Below, piece after piece: positions 14,401 through 21,743 of a stretch of 64,000 bases of DNA. The stretch spans positions 150,562,601-150,626,600 of the forward strand of contig NC_068357.1 of assembly GCF_020536995.1 (NCBI RefSeq). The letters are read 5' to 3'. The notes under the pieces were generated by a model that did not search any database, was not told the origin of the DNA, and saw nothing but the letters and a program-made list of their open reading frames with translations. The first letter of the stretch is position 1. Each line of letters starts with the position of its first letter. The translations under genes and the position numbers were made by a program. Source of the stretch: Dreissena polymorpha. Its lineage: Eukaryota; Mollusca; Bivalvia; Myida; Dreissenidae.

Positions 14401-16941
14401 TTTTTCAATTTTCATTATTCATAAATACATTTTGTTATAGTTTTATAAAACAAAATCAATTCCAGTAGGTAGAGAGGGCTATATAGGGGTAACTGTCTTG
14501 TTTGGTTGTTTGACCATGCAGTGACTAGTGATTGAATAGATATTGAAAGCAATATCTCAATATTTCAGTTTAAGAGGAAGGCTGATGAAGCTGACTTTGG
14601 TAACTATTGATTTTTTCATAAATTAGTTTATCACTTGAGTCGCATTCTGAGAAAAATGGGCATAATGCATGTGCGTAAAGTGTCATCCCAGATTAGCCTG
14701 TGAAGTCCGCCTTAATTGGATTTTTGCTGAGAAAAGACTTCATTTAAACAAAAAATGTCATAAAAGTGGAAAGTGTCGTCCCTGATCTGGGACGACACTT
14801 TAAGCACAAGCATAAAGCCCAGTTTTCTCAGAACGTGGCTCACTTAAATTGGTCTACCTGCAAACATCAAACTGTTGAACACTCTATCTGGTACACCTCT
14901 TTAATTTAAAGAAATGGATACTTCATGCTTCTGTTTCAGGTCCTTATTTCTGTCTTTCTTCGATAAATTAAAATGCAAATCTTCAATTCAAAATAACTCA
15001 TTTGAATTCATCTCTATGTTCAACTAAAAAGTAGTTTTTTCGCCCATATCAAAAATAGTAGTCTTATTATTTTTAATGTTAAGCCCCAGTTAAAGTGTGT
15101 TGTTGCCCTGTTTGCATACAAGTAGCATGGACATTAATATCCTCTTGGCACATGTTGTTGCCTTAAATAAATTTACAAAATTAAGCAAAGCTTTTCTTTT
15201 AAGACATTTCCAAAAGTGAGTAAACTACAATGGATTTTAATATCATTACCCAATGAATATGTTTGTTTAATGTAAGAATAAGTTATCATTCTATATTAAA
15301 ACTGGGAAGATTTACCATGTTTGTTGTAGAATGCTATATACATTTTGTGTTCAAGGGTCTGATACAAAGAGGACACATGTTGTAAGCCCAAAACCATCTT
15401 CGGCTAAAGGAATCTTAAAAGGTAACATTATCACTTAAGAAATGAATGCAAATGAAAATTGGATTGGACGGTTAAAATTAGGCTTATAATATGTTGATGC
15501 CATATCCTTTTACCTGGGTAGGTGGATACAAACAAAGTGTGTATTGTGTATGTGTATACATAGTCTCCTGTAACCTAAATAATTCTGCAAAGCTTGAAAT
15601 AGATTGTTTAAAAAGAAAATGTTTGCAGCTTATATTTTAGAGGTACATGTATATAAGAATGTACCAGTATTAGAATTTAATGTGAACAAACTTAAATGTT
15701 AGTCTTCACAAGTAAGTAAGTAAGTAAGTCGTTACTGATTCCATAACAAGAGGCACTAAATATGTTCATATTTCATTTCTGATTTTTACTTATCTGTAAT
15801 AATATTTAAATACCTAAATAAAAAGAATAGCTAAATTTGAAAAACTGAACTAACATAGGAAATCTTGGGATGTGCTCTATCTTATTAATAGCATCATTTC
15901 TATGGATAAAGATTAAAGAATTATTTCTTGAGATTGTTTCTCGTCCTATTGATCGAAAATTTGATGATTGTGTTAAATTGGTTTAACTTGTGAAAATGTG
16001 AGACGTAAAATATTTCAGCAAAAATTGATTTGTTGTTAACATCTTGTTTTGGCAGTGCATCAATGGCTCGTCTCATAAAACAACTTATGAAAAATGAAAG
16101 TTTGAATGGACTTTTTGTGGGACATATCAGACCTTTACGTTTAGGTACAAGTGCATAGACCCGTGGTTAGTGATGGGTTTCATTTTGTCTAAATTGGATG
16201 TGTCCTATTTCATTTCAACGTCACTCCAGAGCTAAACAAAAGACACAGATAATAATTGGAAATTTACACACAGATAATTTAATTGGAAATTTACACACTC
16301 AGATAATTATTCGGAAATTAAGTCACATGGGCACCTCTGAATTGGAAATTTAGACACAGTGACACCCTGATTTGGAAATTTAGACACAGGGACAACCCTG
16401 ACCAGGAAATTTAGACACGGGCACTCCTGATATGGAAATTTAGACACAGGAGCAACCCTGATTTGGAAATTTAGACACAGGGGCACCCCAGATTTGGAAA
16501 TTTAGACACTGGGGTACCCCTGATTTAGAAATGAAGACACAGGGGCACCCCTGATTTGGAAGTTTAGACACAGGGGCACCTCTGATTTGGAAGTTAAGAC
16601 ACAGGGGCACCCATGATTAGGAAAATTAGACACAGGGGCACCCCTGAATCGGAAATTTAGACACATGAGCACCCCTGATTTGGAAATTTAGACACAGTGG
16701 CACCCCTGATTTAGAAATTTGGACACAGGGGCACCCCTGCTTTGGAAATGTTGACATGGGGGCACCCTGATTTGAAAATTTAATTTCACAATATTACGCC
16801 AACTTATTTTAAAAAGATATTTCTTGTCTATAAATATCTGTGTGTCTTAAAGGAGCAGCCGGGGGCAAGAACAAAACAAAAAGTATAACTTGGTCGGAGA
16901 CTGTGATGATGAAAGATTTCTACAAAGAAGATAATGAGTAA
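2202..16941 (+). CDS. coiled-coil protein with LC8-like and PP1-docking motifs, 3' part of gene
   Basis: Exons I can join in phase: 2202-2417, 8041-8181, 9022-9126, 10118-10334, (10938-10953), 11357 or 11359-11519, 12577-13537, 13904-14016, 14569-14599, 15356-15421, and 16853/16856-16941 with stop TAA at 16939. Together they give about 700 residues. The first three exons read as charged heptad-rich coiled coil. The fourth and fifth carry SVQTD, SCQTD, SCQAD and CTQTD, which resemble LC8 dynein light chain sites. The 961-bp exon is acidic, low in hydrophobics and matches no domain I know. The last two coding exons carry GILK and KSITW, the SILK and RVxF motif order of protein phosphatase 1 partners. 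The start lies before the window. A spindle, centrosome or ciliary scaffold is an inference from motifs only; I do not recognise the family. The gene converges with the EF-hand gene. Confidence 0.75.
2506..2532 (+). CDS. possible 9-codon microexon from a duplicated exon end
   Basis: A second copy of the end of the previous exon and its donor flank lies about 115 bp downstream. It has an AG at 2504-2505, nine open codons reading EEKKNSELQ in phase 0, and a consensus donor GTAAGT at 2533. The pyrimidine tract before it is weak, so it may be only a decoy or relic. Confidence 0.3.
3186..6597 (+). mobile_element. TTAA-flanked tRNA-bearing TIR element, interrupted copy
   Basis: Left end AGGAATCTTGTCACG after TTAA (3182-3185); right end CTGTGAAAAGGCCCCT before TCAA (6598-6601). 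The ends are inverted copies of one another. In the middle is a tRNA-Leu-like 5' half (ggatggcagagcggtct, 3481-3497) and a B box (ggttcgagcc) near 6443. A 2.9-kb TA-flanked element splits it inside the tRNA-like part. Without that insert it is about 490 bp, like the copies at 25438, 31158 and 36498. Confidence 0.7.
3499..6416. mobile_element. TA-flanked DNA transposon with CCGTATTTTACCATG ends
   Basis: Terminal inverted repeats CCGTATTTTACCATG at 3499-3513 and its complement at 6402-6416, bordered by TA on both sides (3497-3498, 6417-6418), as in the Tc1/mariner/pogo group. It sits within the tRNA-like part of another element. Inside, 3514-3546 recurs inverted near 4793-4826 next to GC-rich, CpG-dense stretches (3540-3690 and 4610-4830), so it is compound. 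I find no transposase frame; the open frames of up to 117 codons resemble nothing. Confidence 0.65.
6602..7990 (+). repeat. dispersed 'gaccttgacc' element, split by a MITE
   Basis: Non-coding, with repeated phrases such as 'ggtcaaggtcacacttagaggtcaaaggtc' spaced 100-150 bp apart, typical of bivalve intron repeats. It is split at 7186 by a TA-flanked MITE and resumes at 7869. It lies in the 5.6-kb intron between exons a and b. Confidence 0.5.
7186..7866. mobile_element. Tigger/pogo-like MITE, 681 bp
   Basis: Ends CAATTCAACACCGTTATTT and, inverted, CACTTCAACACCGTTATTT, flanked by TA at 7184-7185 and 7867-7868. Subterminal 'ttatttcgaa' phrases repeat inside on both sides. The end sequence, with 'ccgttatttcgaa', is close to that of pogo/Tigger elements. 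No transposase. Confidence 0.7.
8041..8181 (+). CDS. coiled-coil gene, exon b (47 codons)
   Basis: The acceptor is a T-rich tract ending TTTTTAG at 8040 and the donor GTATGA starts at 8182. It is phase 0 on both sides. The translation starts EETLKENITDVKDKL and ends AKEELEAAQ, continuous coiled coil rich in E, K and L. Confidence 0.85.
8626..8883 (+). repeat. dispersed repeat R1, copy 1
   Basis: Starts near 'gctgttttgggagaaaacctg' and ends 'gcacccgctttgcggtgctcttg'. Includes 'gatgagttctacacgtcaca' and 'gggtcactaggtcaaaggtc'. About 80% alike to 9347-9655 and, reversed, to 52960-53187. Non-coding; autonomous source unknown. Confidence 0.6.
9022..9126 (+). CDS. coiled-coil gene, exon c (35 codons)
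   Basis: Acceptor TTTTATTAG ends at 9021 and donor GTAAGT starts at 9127. Phase 0 at both ends. It reads TILDVEKLSCEIQTEL at the start and LTEESEK at the end. The heptad pattern continues from exon b. Confidence 0.85.
9347..9655 (+). repeat. dispersed repeat R1, copy 2
   Basis: Same family and orientation as 8626-8883, with the same ends (aagaaaacctgaggtatagtc ... gctatgcggtgcttttg shortened here). It lies in the intron between exons c and d. Confidence 0.6.
9785..9945 (+). repeat. T-rich minisatellite, ~16-bp unit
   Basis: About nine imperfect copies of TTTTTTTCGTACCCAAA. The array is T/C-rich on the + strand and sits 170 bp before the acceptor of exon d. Confidence 0.7.
10118..10334 (+). 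CDS. coiled-coil gene, exon d with repeated QTD motifs
   Basis: Acceptor tgtttcag ends at 10117 and donor GTATGG starts at 10335. It begins in phase 0 and ends in phase 1. It contains SVQTD and then an internal duplication of about 18 residues, EED(I/T)VDM(A/V)TVSCQ(T/A)DLPD, so the QTD-type motif occurs three times. Q-T-D cores flanked by V, S or C resemble binding sites of LC8/DYNLL dimers. A second donor 5 bp later would break the frame of the next exon. Confidence 0.8.
10938..10953 (+). CDS. probable 16-nt microexon of the coiled-coil gene
   Basis: A very strong acceptor (long T/C tract, then ATTTCAG ending at 10937) precedes 16 nt and a GT at 10954. Joined to exon d (phase 1) it gives phase 2, which then requires the next exon to start at 11357 rather than 11359. 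That start is the first AG of a tandem acceptor, so the phases fit. The inserted residues would be GKSKQ and part of R. Skipping it also keeps frame if the 11359 start is used. Confidence 0.5.
11047..11356 (+). repeat. 62-bp tandem array x5 ending on a 3' splice site
   Basis: Five units of exactly 62 bp (11047, 11109, 11171, 11233, 11295), differing by a few bases. Each ends gcacag(a/t)gcag, so each carries the same AG. The last base of the fifth unit, 11356, is the acceptor AG of exon e. Confidence 0.9.
11359..11519 (+). CDS. coiled-coil gene, exon e with TQT motif
   Basis: The frame reads DGEIEESKTLGKD, then VCTQTDF, then ends FWEIMQ before donor GTATGT at 11520. The acceptor AG is either 11355-11356 or 11357-11358; the first suits the 16-nt microexon and the second suits direct joining to exon d. 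CTQTD is the best LC8-like motif in the protein. The exon is immediately preceded by a 62-bp tandem array that ends on the acceptor. Confidence 0.8.
12060..12480. repeat. dispersed non-coding repeat in intron e-f
   Basis: Contains phrases ('agctatacttttcatccaat', 'acttggtcacaaaggaagcc', 'gtcaggtcaaacc') shared in style with 17277-17830. No ends or target duplication could be fixed. Confidence 0.35.
12577..13537 (+). CDS. coiled-coil gene, large exon f (320 codons)
   Basis: Acceptor TTCACTTCAG ends at 12576 and donor GTACGT starts at 13538; phase 0 in, phase 1 out. The product is acidic and mostly disordered in appearance, with an acidic cluster (GDDEEDLEAA) near the middle followed by a short helical stretch around QDVQEKFLEFEDRKK. 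I recognise no domain. The open frame continues past both ends, but the splice signals and phases fit neighbours only with these borders. Confidence 0.8.
13904..14016 (+). CDS. coiled-coil gene, exon g
   Basis: Acceptor GGTTGTTTAG ends at 13903 and donor GTGATT starts at 14017. Phase 1 in, phase 0 out. It reads ETTILTGNSSVVKPAPSF onward and ends LPLHTVQ. No domain recognised. Confidence 0.75.
14569..14599 (+). CDS. coiled-coil gene, exon h (31 nt)
   Basis: A short exon after acceptor AATATTTCAG (ends 14568) and before donor GTAACT (14600). Phase 0 in, phase 1 out. It reads FKRKADEADF plus the first base of Gly. The phase match to both neighbours supports it. Confidence 0.65.
14648..14836. 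mobile_element. MITE with TTCTGAGAAAA ends
   Basis: Ends TTCTGAGAAAAATGGGC and inverted GCCCAGTTTTCTCAGAA, about 190 bp. Internally 'ctgggacgacactttaagc' and 'gcgtaaagtgtcatcccag' are near inverted copies, so it can fold back. Diverged relatives lie at 150-240, 1990-2040 and 38670-38835. Confidence 0.65.
15356..15421 (+). CDS. coiled-coil gene, exon i with SILK-type motif
   Basis: Acceptor TGTTCAAG ends at 15355 and donor GTAACA starts at 15422, phase 1 at both ends. It reads GSDTKRTHVVSPKPSSAK followed by GILK. GILK fits the [GS]IL[KR] motif that contacts protein phosphatase 1, and KPSS before it is a basic, serine-rich lead. Confidence 0.7.
16250..16795 (+). repeat. 30-bp minisatellite in the last intron
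   Basis: About 18 imperfect copies of a unit containing 'ggaaatttagacacagg' and 'ggcacccctgattt'. Copies differ at several bases. It lies just upstream of the last coding exon's acceptor. Confidence 0.85.
16853..16941 (+). CDS. coiled-coil gene, last coding exon with RVxF motif
   Basis: The exon follows a tandem acceptor with AGs ending at 16852, 16855 and 16858, all in the same frame. The 3' end reads KNKTKSITWSETVMMKDFY and closes with stop TAA at 16939-16941. K-S-I-T-W fits the PP1 RVxF consensus [RK]x(0,1)[VI]x[FW] and lies about 10 residues after GILK, the usual order. Confidence 0.75.
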
Positions 16942-17148
16942 CCTTGTAATTAATTGATTAACATGTAAAGATTGATGAGAATATGAGCAAAAGTCTCTGT
17001 ATTAGTTATACTGTTTTAATATTGGAGACCTGTAAAAACAGGATCACAGCAGTTGCGTGAATCTTCAACATATTGTTTACCTTTTTCACATATTACTGTT
17101 CAAATGATATTTGCACTTCATTAGTTTCACAAATTATGTATTTAATGA

Positions 17149-17154
17149 AATAAA
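17149..17154 (+). terminator. poly(A) signal AATAAA of the coiled-coil gene
   Basis: AATAAA about 210 bp after the stop codon, followed by a GT-rich stretch (ggtgtttgtcgttgg) from 17170. This is the first good polyadenylation signal on the + strand after the gene. Confidence 0.6.
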
Positions 17155-17171
17155 AACAAATCTAAATTTGG

Positions 17172-18042
17172 TGTTTGTCGTTGGATTTACCAAAAAAAGC
17201 TAGACGCCTTTTTTTTTGCTGAAAAGATAAACAAATAACCAATATCAATCTAGATAATTAATTATAATTAGATTTTTTTAAGCTCAAAGGAGCACAGTTT
17301 GGTCAAGGTGAGCTAATGCATCACTATGTCCATCATCTGCAATTTTGCAGGGCATGTATTTTAATTGAAGCTCGTGACCTCTTAGAGGTTGTTCATGATT
17401 TTCAAATCTTGATGAAACATGGTCAAAATGTTTATGTTGACAATATCAAGTCCTGGTTCAAATTGGATTCATGAGCACTCAAAAACAAGGTAATCATGTC
17501 AAACCTTAGAAAAAACTTGGTACCACTTTAGAAACCAGTTATGTCTCAATTAAAATGAAACTTGGTCAAATGTTTATCTTAACAACATCTAGGCAGCATC
17601 ATATTTGTTCGAAAAAAGGCCACCAGTTCAAATCTGAGAAAACTCATATTTTTAATCTAGAAACCACATTGACGCCTCAATCTTGATGAAATTTGGTCAG
17701 AACATCCATCTTGGCTCTATCAAGGCCATATTTGACACCAGGTAAATGATGTAAAAAACCAAGTCAATTTTTGGAAATTGATGTACATGGAAATCAGATG
17801 AACACTTTTGCATTGCCCTCTTGTTTTATTTGTCAAAACTCTAATTTTATGTGCTTAAAAGCTAAATTGTTGATGTACTGAAAAAAAGAATGTAAGCAAA
17901 TGTTACATGCAGTTCATAATAATCCAGAAGTGTAATTAAACATATATTGTGTATGAGAATTTTTTTAAATGTTGGTATGTCATTTACTTTCCAATGTGTT
18001 TTGTTGTTTGTTTGGATGTAGCTGTAAAAGAACTAGAAAAGT
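17172..18042. repeat. intergenic, with a dispersed repeat
   Basis: Positions 17277-17830 hold a non-coding repeat starting 'agctcaaaggagcacagttt' and ending 'cattgccctcttgtttt', with spaced 'gatgaaac(t/a)tggtca' phrases. The rest is AT-rich with nothing recognisable. Confidence 0.4.
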
Positions 18043-20551
18043 AAAACAAGAGGGCCAAGATGGCCCTAGTTCGCTCACCTGAGAGGAGTCAGTTCATTCA
18101 ATCTTTACCAAATGTCAAACTTGACCTAGATATTGTCCGGACAAACATCCTGGTCAAGTTTCATCATTATTTCATCTGCAAGTCATGATCAATGTACCTA
18201 TGAAGTTTCATGATCCTAGGCGTAAGCATTCTTGAGTTATCATCCGGAAACCATTTTTCTAAGTTGAGTCACCGTGACCTTGACAGCCATTGTGTGAATA
18301 CGTTTTTTAGCACTGTGACCTTGACCTTTGACCTGATAATCAATAGGGGTCATCTGCGAATCATGATCAATATACCAATGAAATTCATGAACCTAAGCAT
18401 AAGCGTTCTTGAGTTATCATCCAGAAACCATTTTACTATTTCAGGTCACCATGACCTTGACCTTTTACCTAGTGACCTGAAAATCAATAGGGGTCATCTG
18501 CGAGTCATGATCATTGTACCTATTAAGTTTCATGATCCTAGGCATAAGCATTCTTGAGTTATCATCCAGAAACCATTTTACTATTTCAGGTCACCCTGAC
18601 CTTGACCTTTGACCTAGTGACCTGAAAATCAATGGGGGTCATCGTCAAGTCATGATCAATGTACCTATGAAGTTTCATGATCCTAGGCATAAGCGTTCTT
18701 GAGTTATCATCTGAAAACCATTTTACTATTTCGGGTCACCGTGACCTTGACCTTTGACCTAGTGACCTGAAAATCAATAGGGGTCATCTACGAGTCGTGA
18801 TCAATGTACCTATGAAGTTTCATGATCCTAGGCCTAAGCGTTCTTGAGTTATCACTCGGAACCATTTTACTATTTTGGGTCATCATGACCTTGACCTTTG
18901 ACCTAGTGACCTGAAAATCAATAGGGGTCATCTACGAGTTATGATCAATGTACCTATGAAGTTTCATGATCCTAGGCCTAAACGTTCTTGAGTTATCATC
19001 CTGAAACCATTTTACTATTTCGGGTCATAGTGACCTTGACCTTTAACCTAGTGACCTGAAAATCAAAAGGGGTTATCTGCAAGTCATGATCAATGTATAT
19101 ATGAAGTTTCATGATCCTAGGCATAAGCGTTCTTGAGTTATCATCTGGAAACCATTTTACTGCTTTGGATCACCGTGACCTTTGACCTAGTGACCTGAAA
19201 ATCAATAGGGGTCATCTGCGAGTCATGATCAATGTATCTATGAAGTTTCATGATCCTAGGCAGAAGCGTTCTTCAGTCATCATCTGGAAACCATTTTACT
19301 ATTTCGGGTCATCATGACCTTGACCTTTGACCTAGTGACCTGAAAATCAATAGGGGTCATCTGCGAGTCATGATCAATGTACCTATGAAGTTTCATGATC
19401 CTAAGCATAAGCGTTCTTGAGTTATCATCTGGAAACCATTTAACTATTTCGGGTCATCGTGACCTTGACCTTTGACCTAGTGACCTGAAAATCAATAGGG
19501 GTCATTTGCGAGTCATGATCATTGTACCTATGAAGTTTCATGATCCTTTGCATAAGTGCTCTTGAGTTATCATCCGGAAACCATGTGGTGGATGGACGGA
19601 GCGACATGAGCAAAACAATATACCCCCTCTTCTTCGAAAGGGGGGAGACATAATGAGAAAACTGCCCCCCTCCCAGCAGCCATGTTATTCAACTGACCGG
19701 AACCATTTTTTAACTCAACTCTCGTATCAAGGAAACAAATGTTCTGAGCAAATTTCATGAAAATTTGGCCAAAAATGTGACTTACTGTGTTCACATATGT
19801 TTTCACTATATACAATATACATTTAGAGAAACATGTCCCGCCCACTGGCGGCCATGTTTTTTCACCGATCTGGACCATTTTCGAACTCGTCCGAGATATC
19901 AATAAAACCAATGTTTTGACCAACTTTCATGATGATTGGGCATAAATTGTGACTTATAGAGTGTTTTCAAGGTTTCTCTATAGCCAAATAGGGAAAACTG
20001 CCACTATATACATATAGAGAAAAATGCCCCGCCCACTGGCGGCCATGTTTTTTCACCGATCTCGACCATTTTCGAACTCGTCCGAGACATCAATTTAACC
20101 AATGTTTTGACCAACTTTCATGATGATTGGCAAAAATTGTGACTTCTAGAGTGTTTACAAGGTTTCTCTATAGCCAAATAAGGAAAACTGCCCCGCCCAC
20201 TGGCGGCCATGTTTTTCAACGGATCGGAACCACTTTTGAACTCAACCAAGATATCATTAAGACAAACATTTTGACAAATTTACATGAAGATTGGGCATGA
20301 AATGTGACTTCTACAGTGTTTACAAGGTTTTTCTTTTTTTTTACCTAGTGACCTACTTTTTGACCCGGCACAACCCAGTTTCGAACTTGGCCGAGATTTT
20401 TTTGGGACAAAGCTTCTGACCAAGTTTCATGAAGATGGGACAAGAAATGTGGCCTCTAGAGTGTTTACGAGCAAATGTTTACGGACGGACGGACATACGA
20501 TGGACAAAGACCGGTCACAAAAGCTCACCTGAGCACTCAGGTGAGCTAAAA
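18043..20551. mobile_element. composite element with two tandem arrays and a 3' hairpin
   Basis: Starts 'acaagagggccaagatggcc' and ends at a hairpin, gctcacctgag / ctcaggtgagc, followed by taaa (20522-20547). The first internal array has about eight units of ~180 bp (18190-19590, phrases 'agtttcatgatcctaggc' and 'tgaccttgacctttgac'). The second has four units of ~180 bp (19600-20340, 'ccccgcccactggcggccat'). The layout, a core of tandem units between unique ends with a terminal stem-loop, recalls pearl/Helentron-like non-autonomous elements of bivalves. No protein frame is convincing. Confidence 0.6.
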
Positions 20552-20601
20552 AAGTCATGAAAAATAATTAATAACAGTCTATTTATAAATATTTGTATAG
20601 A

Positions 20602-20607
20602 TTTATT
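20602..20607 (-). terminator. possible poly(A) signal of the EF-hand gene
   Basis: AATAAA on the - strand (TTTATT on +) about 390 bp after the stop, just outside the composite element that separates the two convergent genes. Confidence 0.4.
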
Positions 20608-20997
20608 TCTAAAATAATATGACTGTAAAACATATGTGCATTGTGTAAAATATTAAACTAAATATGAATATCTATTTTGAGATTTTAAAGTTACGAACAC
20701 CCAACTGAAATTGAATGATTCATTCAAAATCATTGAACATTGATGTTTCTTCTTCCGTCTGCAAACAAGATATATGTGCCTATAAAAAAGGTGAAATGTA
20801 AGGATGTTGATCATAACAAAGAATTATTTACATAAGCGCTTGAAGAATGTTTTTAAATGAGTGCAATGTTTATATCTATAAGAAATAACGAAATACCAAG
20901 AGCAATATTGCAGATTATGCCTTTGCGAATGCATTCAACAAACATCGTCCATGTATTGTGTACATTGTCAACATGAATATCTAGCTTGCTTTTTGTT

Positions 20998-21743
20998 TTA
21001 CTTTGCTTTCGCCTTTTCTGTCGACTTTGCTTTAGGTAATTCAGTCTCTTCAATTTCTTCCGTTTCTTCGTGCTCTTCTGTTTCTTCAGTTTCTTTAATT
21101 TCTTCCGTTTCTTCCATTTCCTCATCCATAATATCGTGATCTTCTTCGATGTTTTCCCCATCGGCGTCAGCATCATTCGTCAGAGCTTTTTGGGTTGGCT
21201 TTTTATCTGCCGCTGGTCCTGATACCATCGGCGACATGTCCTGGAAATTACTCGGGTGGTCGCCAGAAGGCGCTGTAATCTTTGCGTTAATGCCTTCCCC
21301 CTTTTCTAGCTTTTGTTCCCCTAATTCAGTTTCTGTCGCAACATGTTCCGCCGTGAACATTTCATCCGGTCCACGCTCAGGTTCAGGAATCAACTGATAA
21401 TCATTAACCTCTTCCGTCTTTTTCTGATGTGCTGATCCCTGTCGCGATCCTTTCCCACTGCTACTACTTGAAGACCTGCTTCTAGACTTCTTTTTTCCTG
21501 ATCCTTTGCGATGTTTTGCCGAACCTTTTCTGGATCCGGAGTTCGAGCGTGATCGCGACCGCGATTTGTGATTTTCTTGATTTTCATTCTTTTCTTTCTT
21601 TTCATCTTTCTTGTCTTTCTTTTCATCTGTCTTGTCTTTCTTTTCATCTTTCTTGTCTTTCTTTTCAGATTTAAGCGTGATTTCGACTCTGGAGGGCTCT
21701 CTTGACATCAAATCTTCCATTTTGAAAATTAGTTCGCATATTT
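20998..21743 (-). CDS. EF-hand gene, last exon (EF4 helix and low-complexity tail)
   Basis: Acceptor GATTCGTTTCAG before 21743. The exon completes EF4 with EICELIFKMEDLMSREPSRV, then KKDKKDEKKDK-type repeats, an SRSRSRS part, a middle region with NDYQLIPEPERGPDEMF, and an acidic end built from EETEE units. Stop TAA at 21000-20998. The in-frame ATG at 21720 is internal, not the start. Confidence 0.9.

Noticed and set aside
16250-16795. Regular 30-bp repeats, considered as a CRISPR array
   Set aside because: Units are contiguous and diverged with no unique spacers; a eukaryotic minisatellite in an intron.
18210-19923. 115- and 117-codon frames in the composite element
   Set aside because: They follow the 180-bp tandem units and would change with every unit; not conserved coding.
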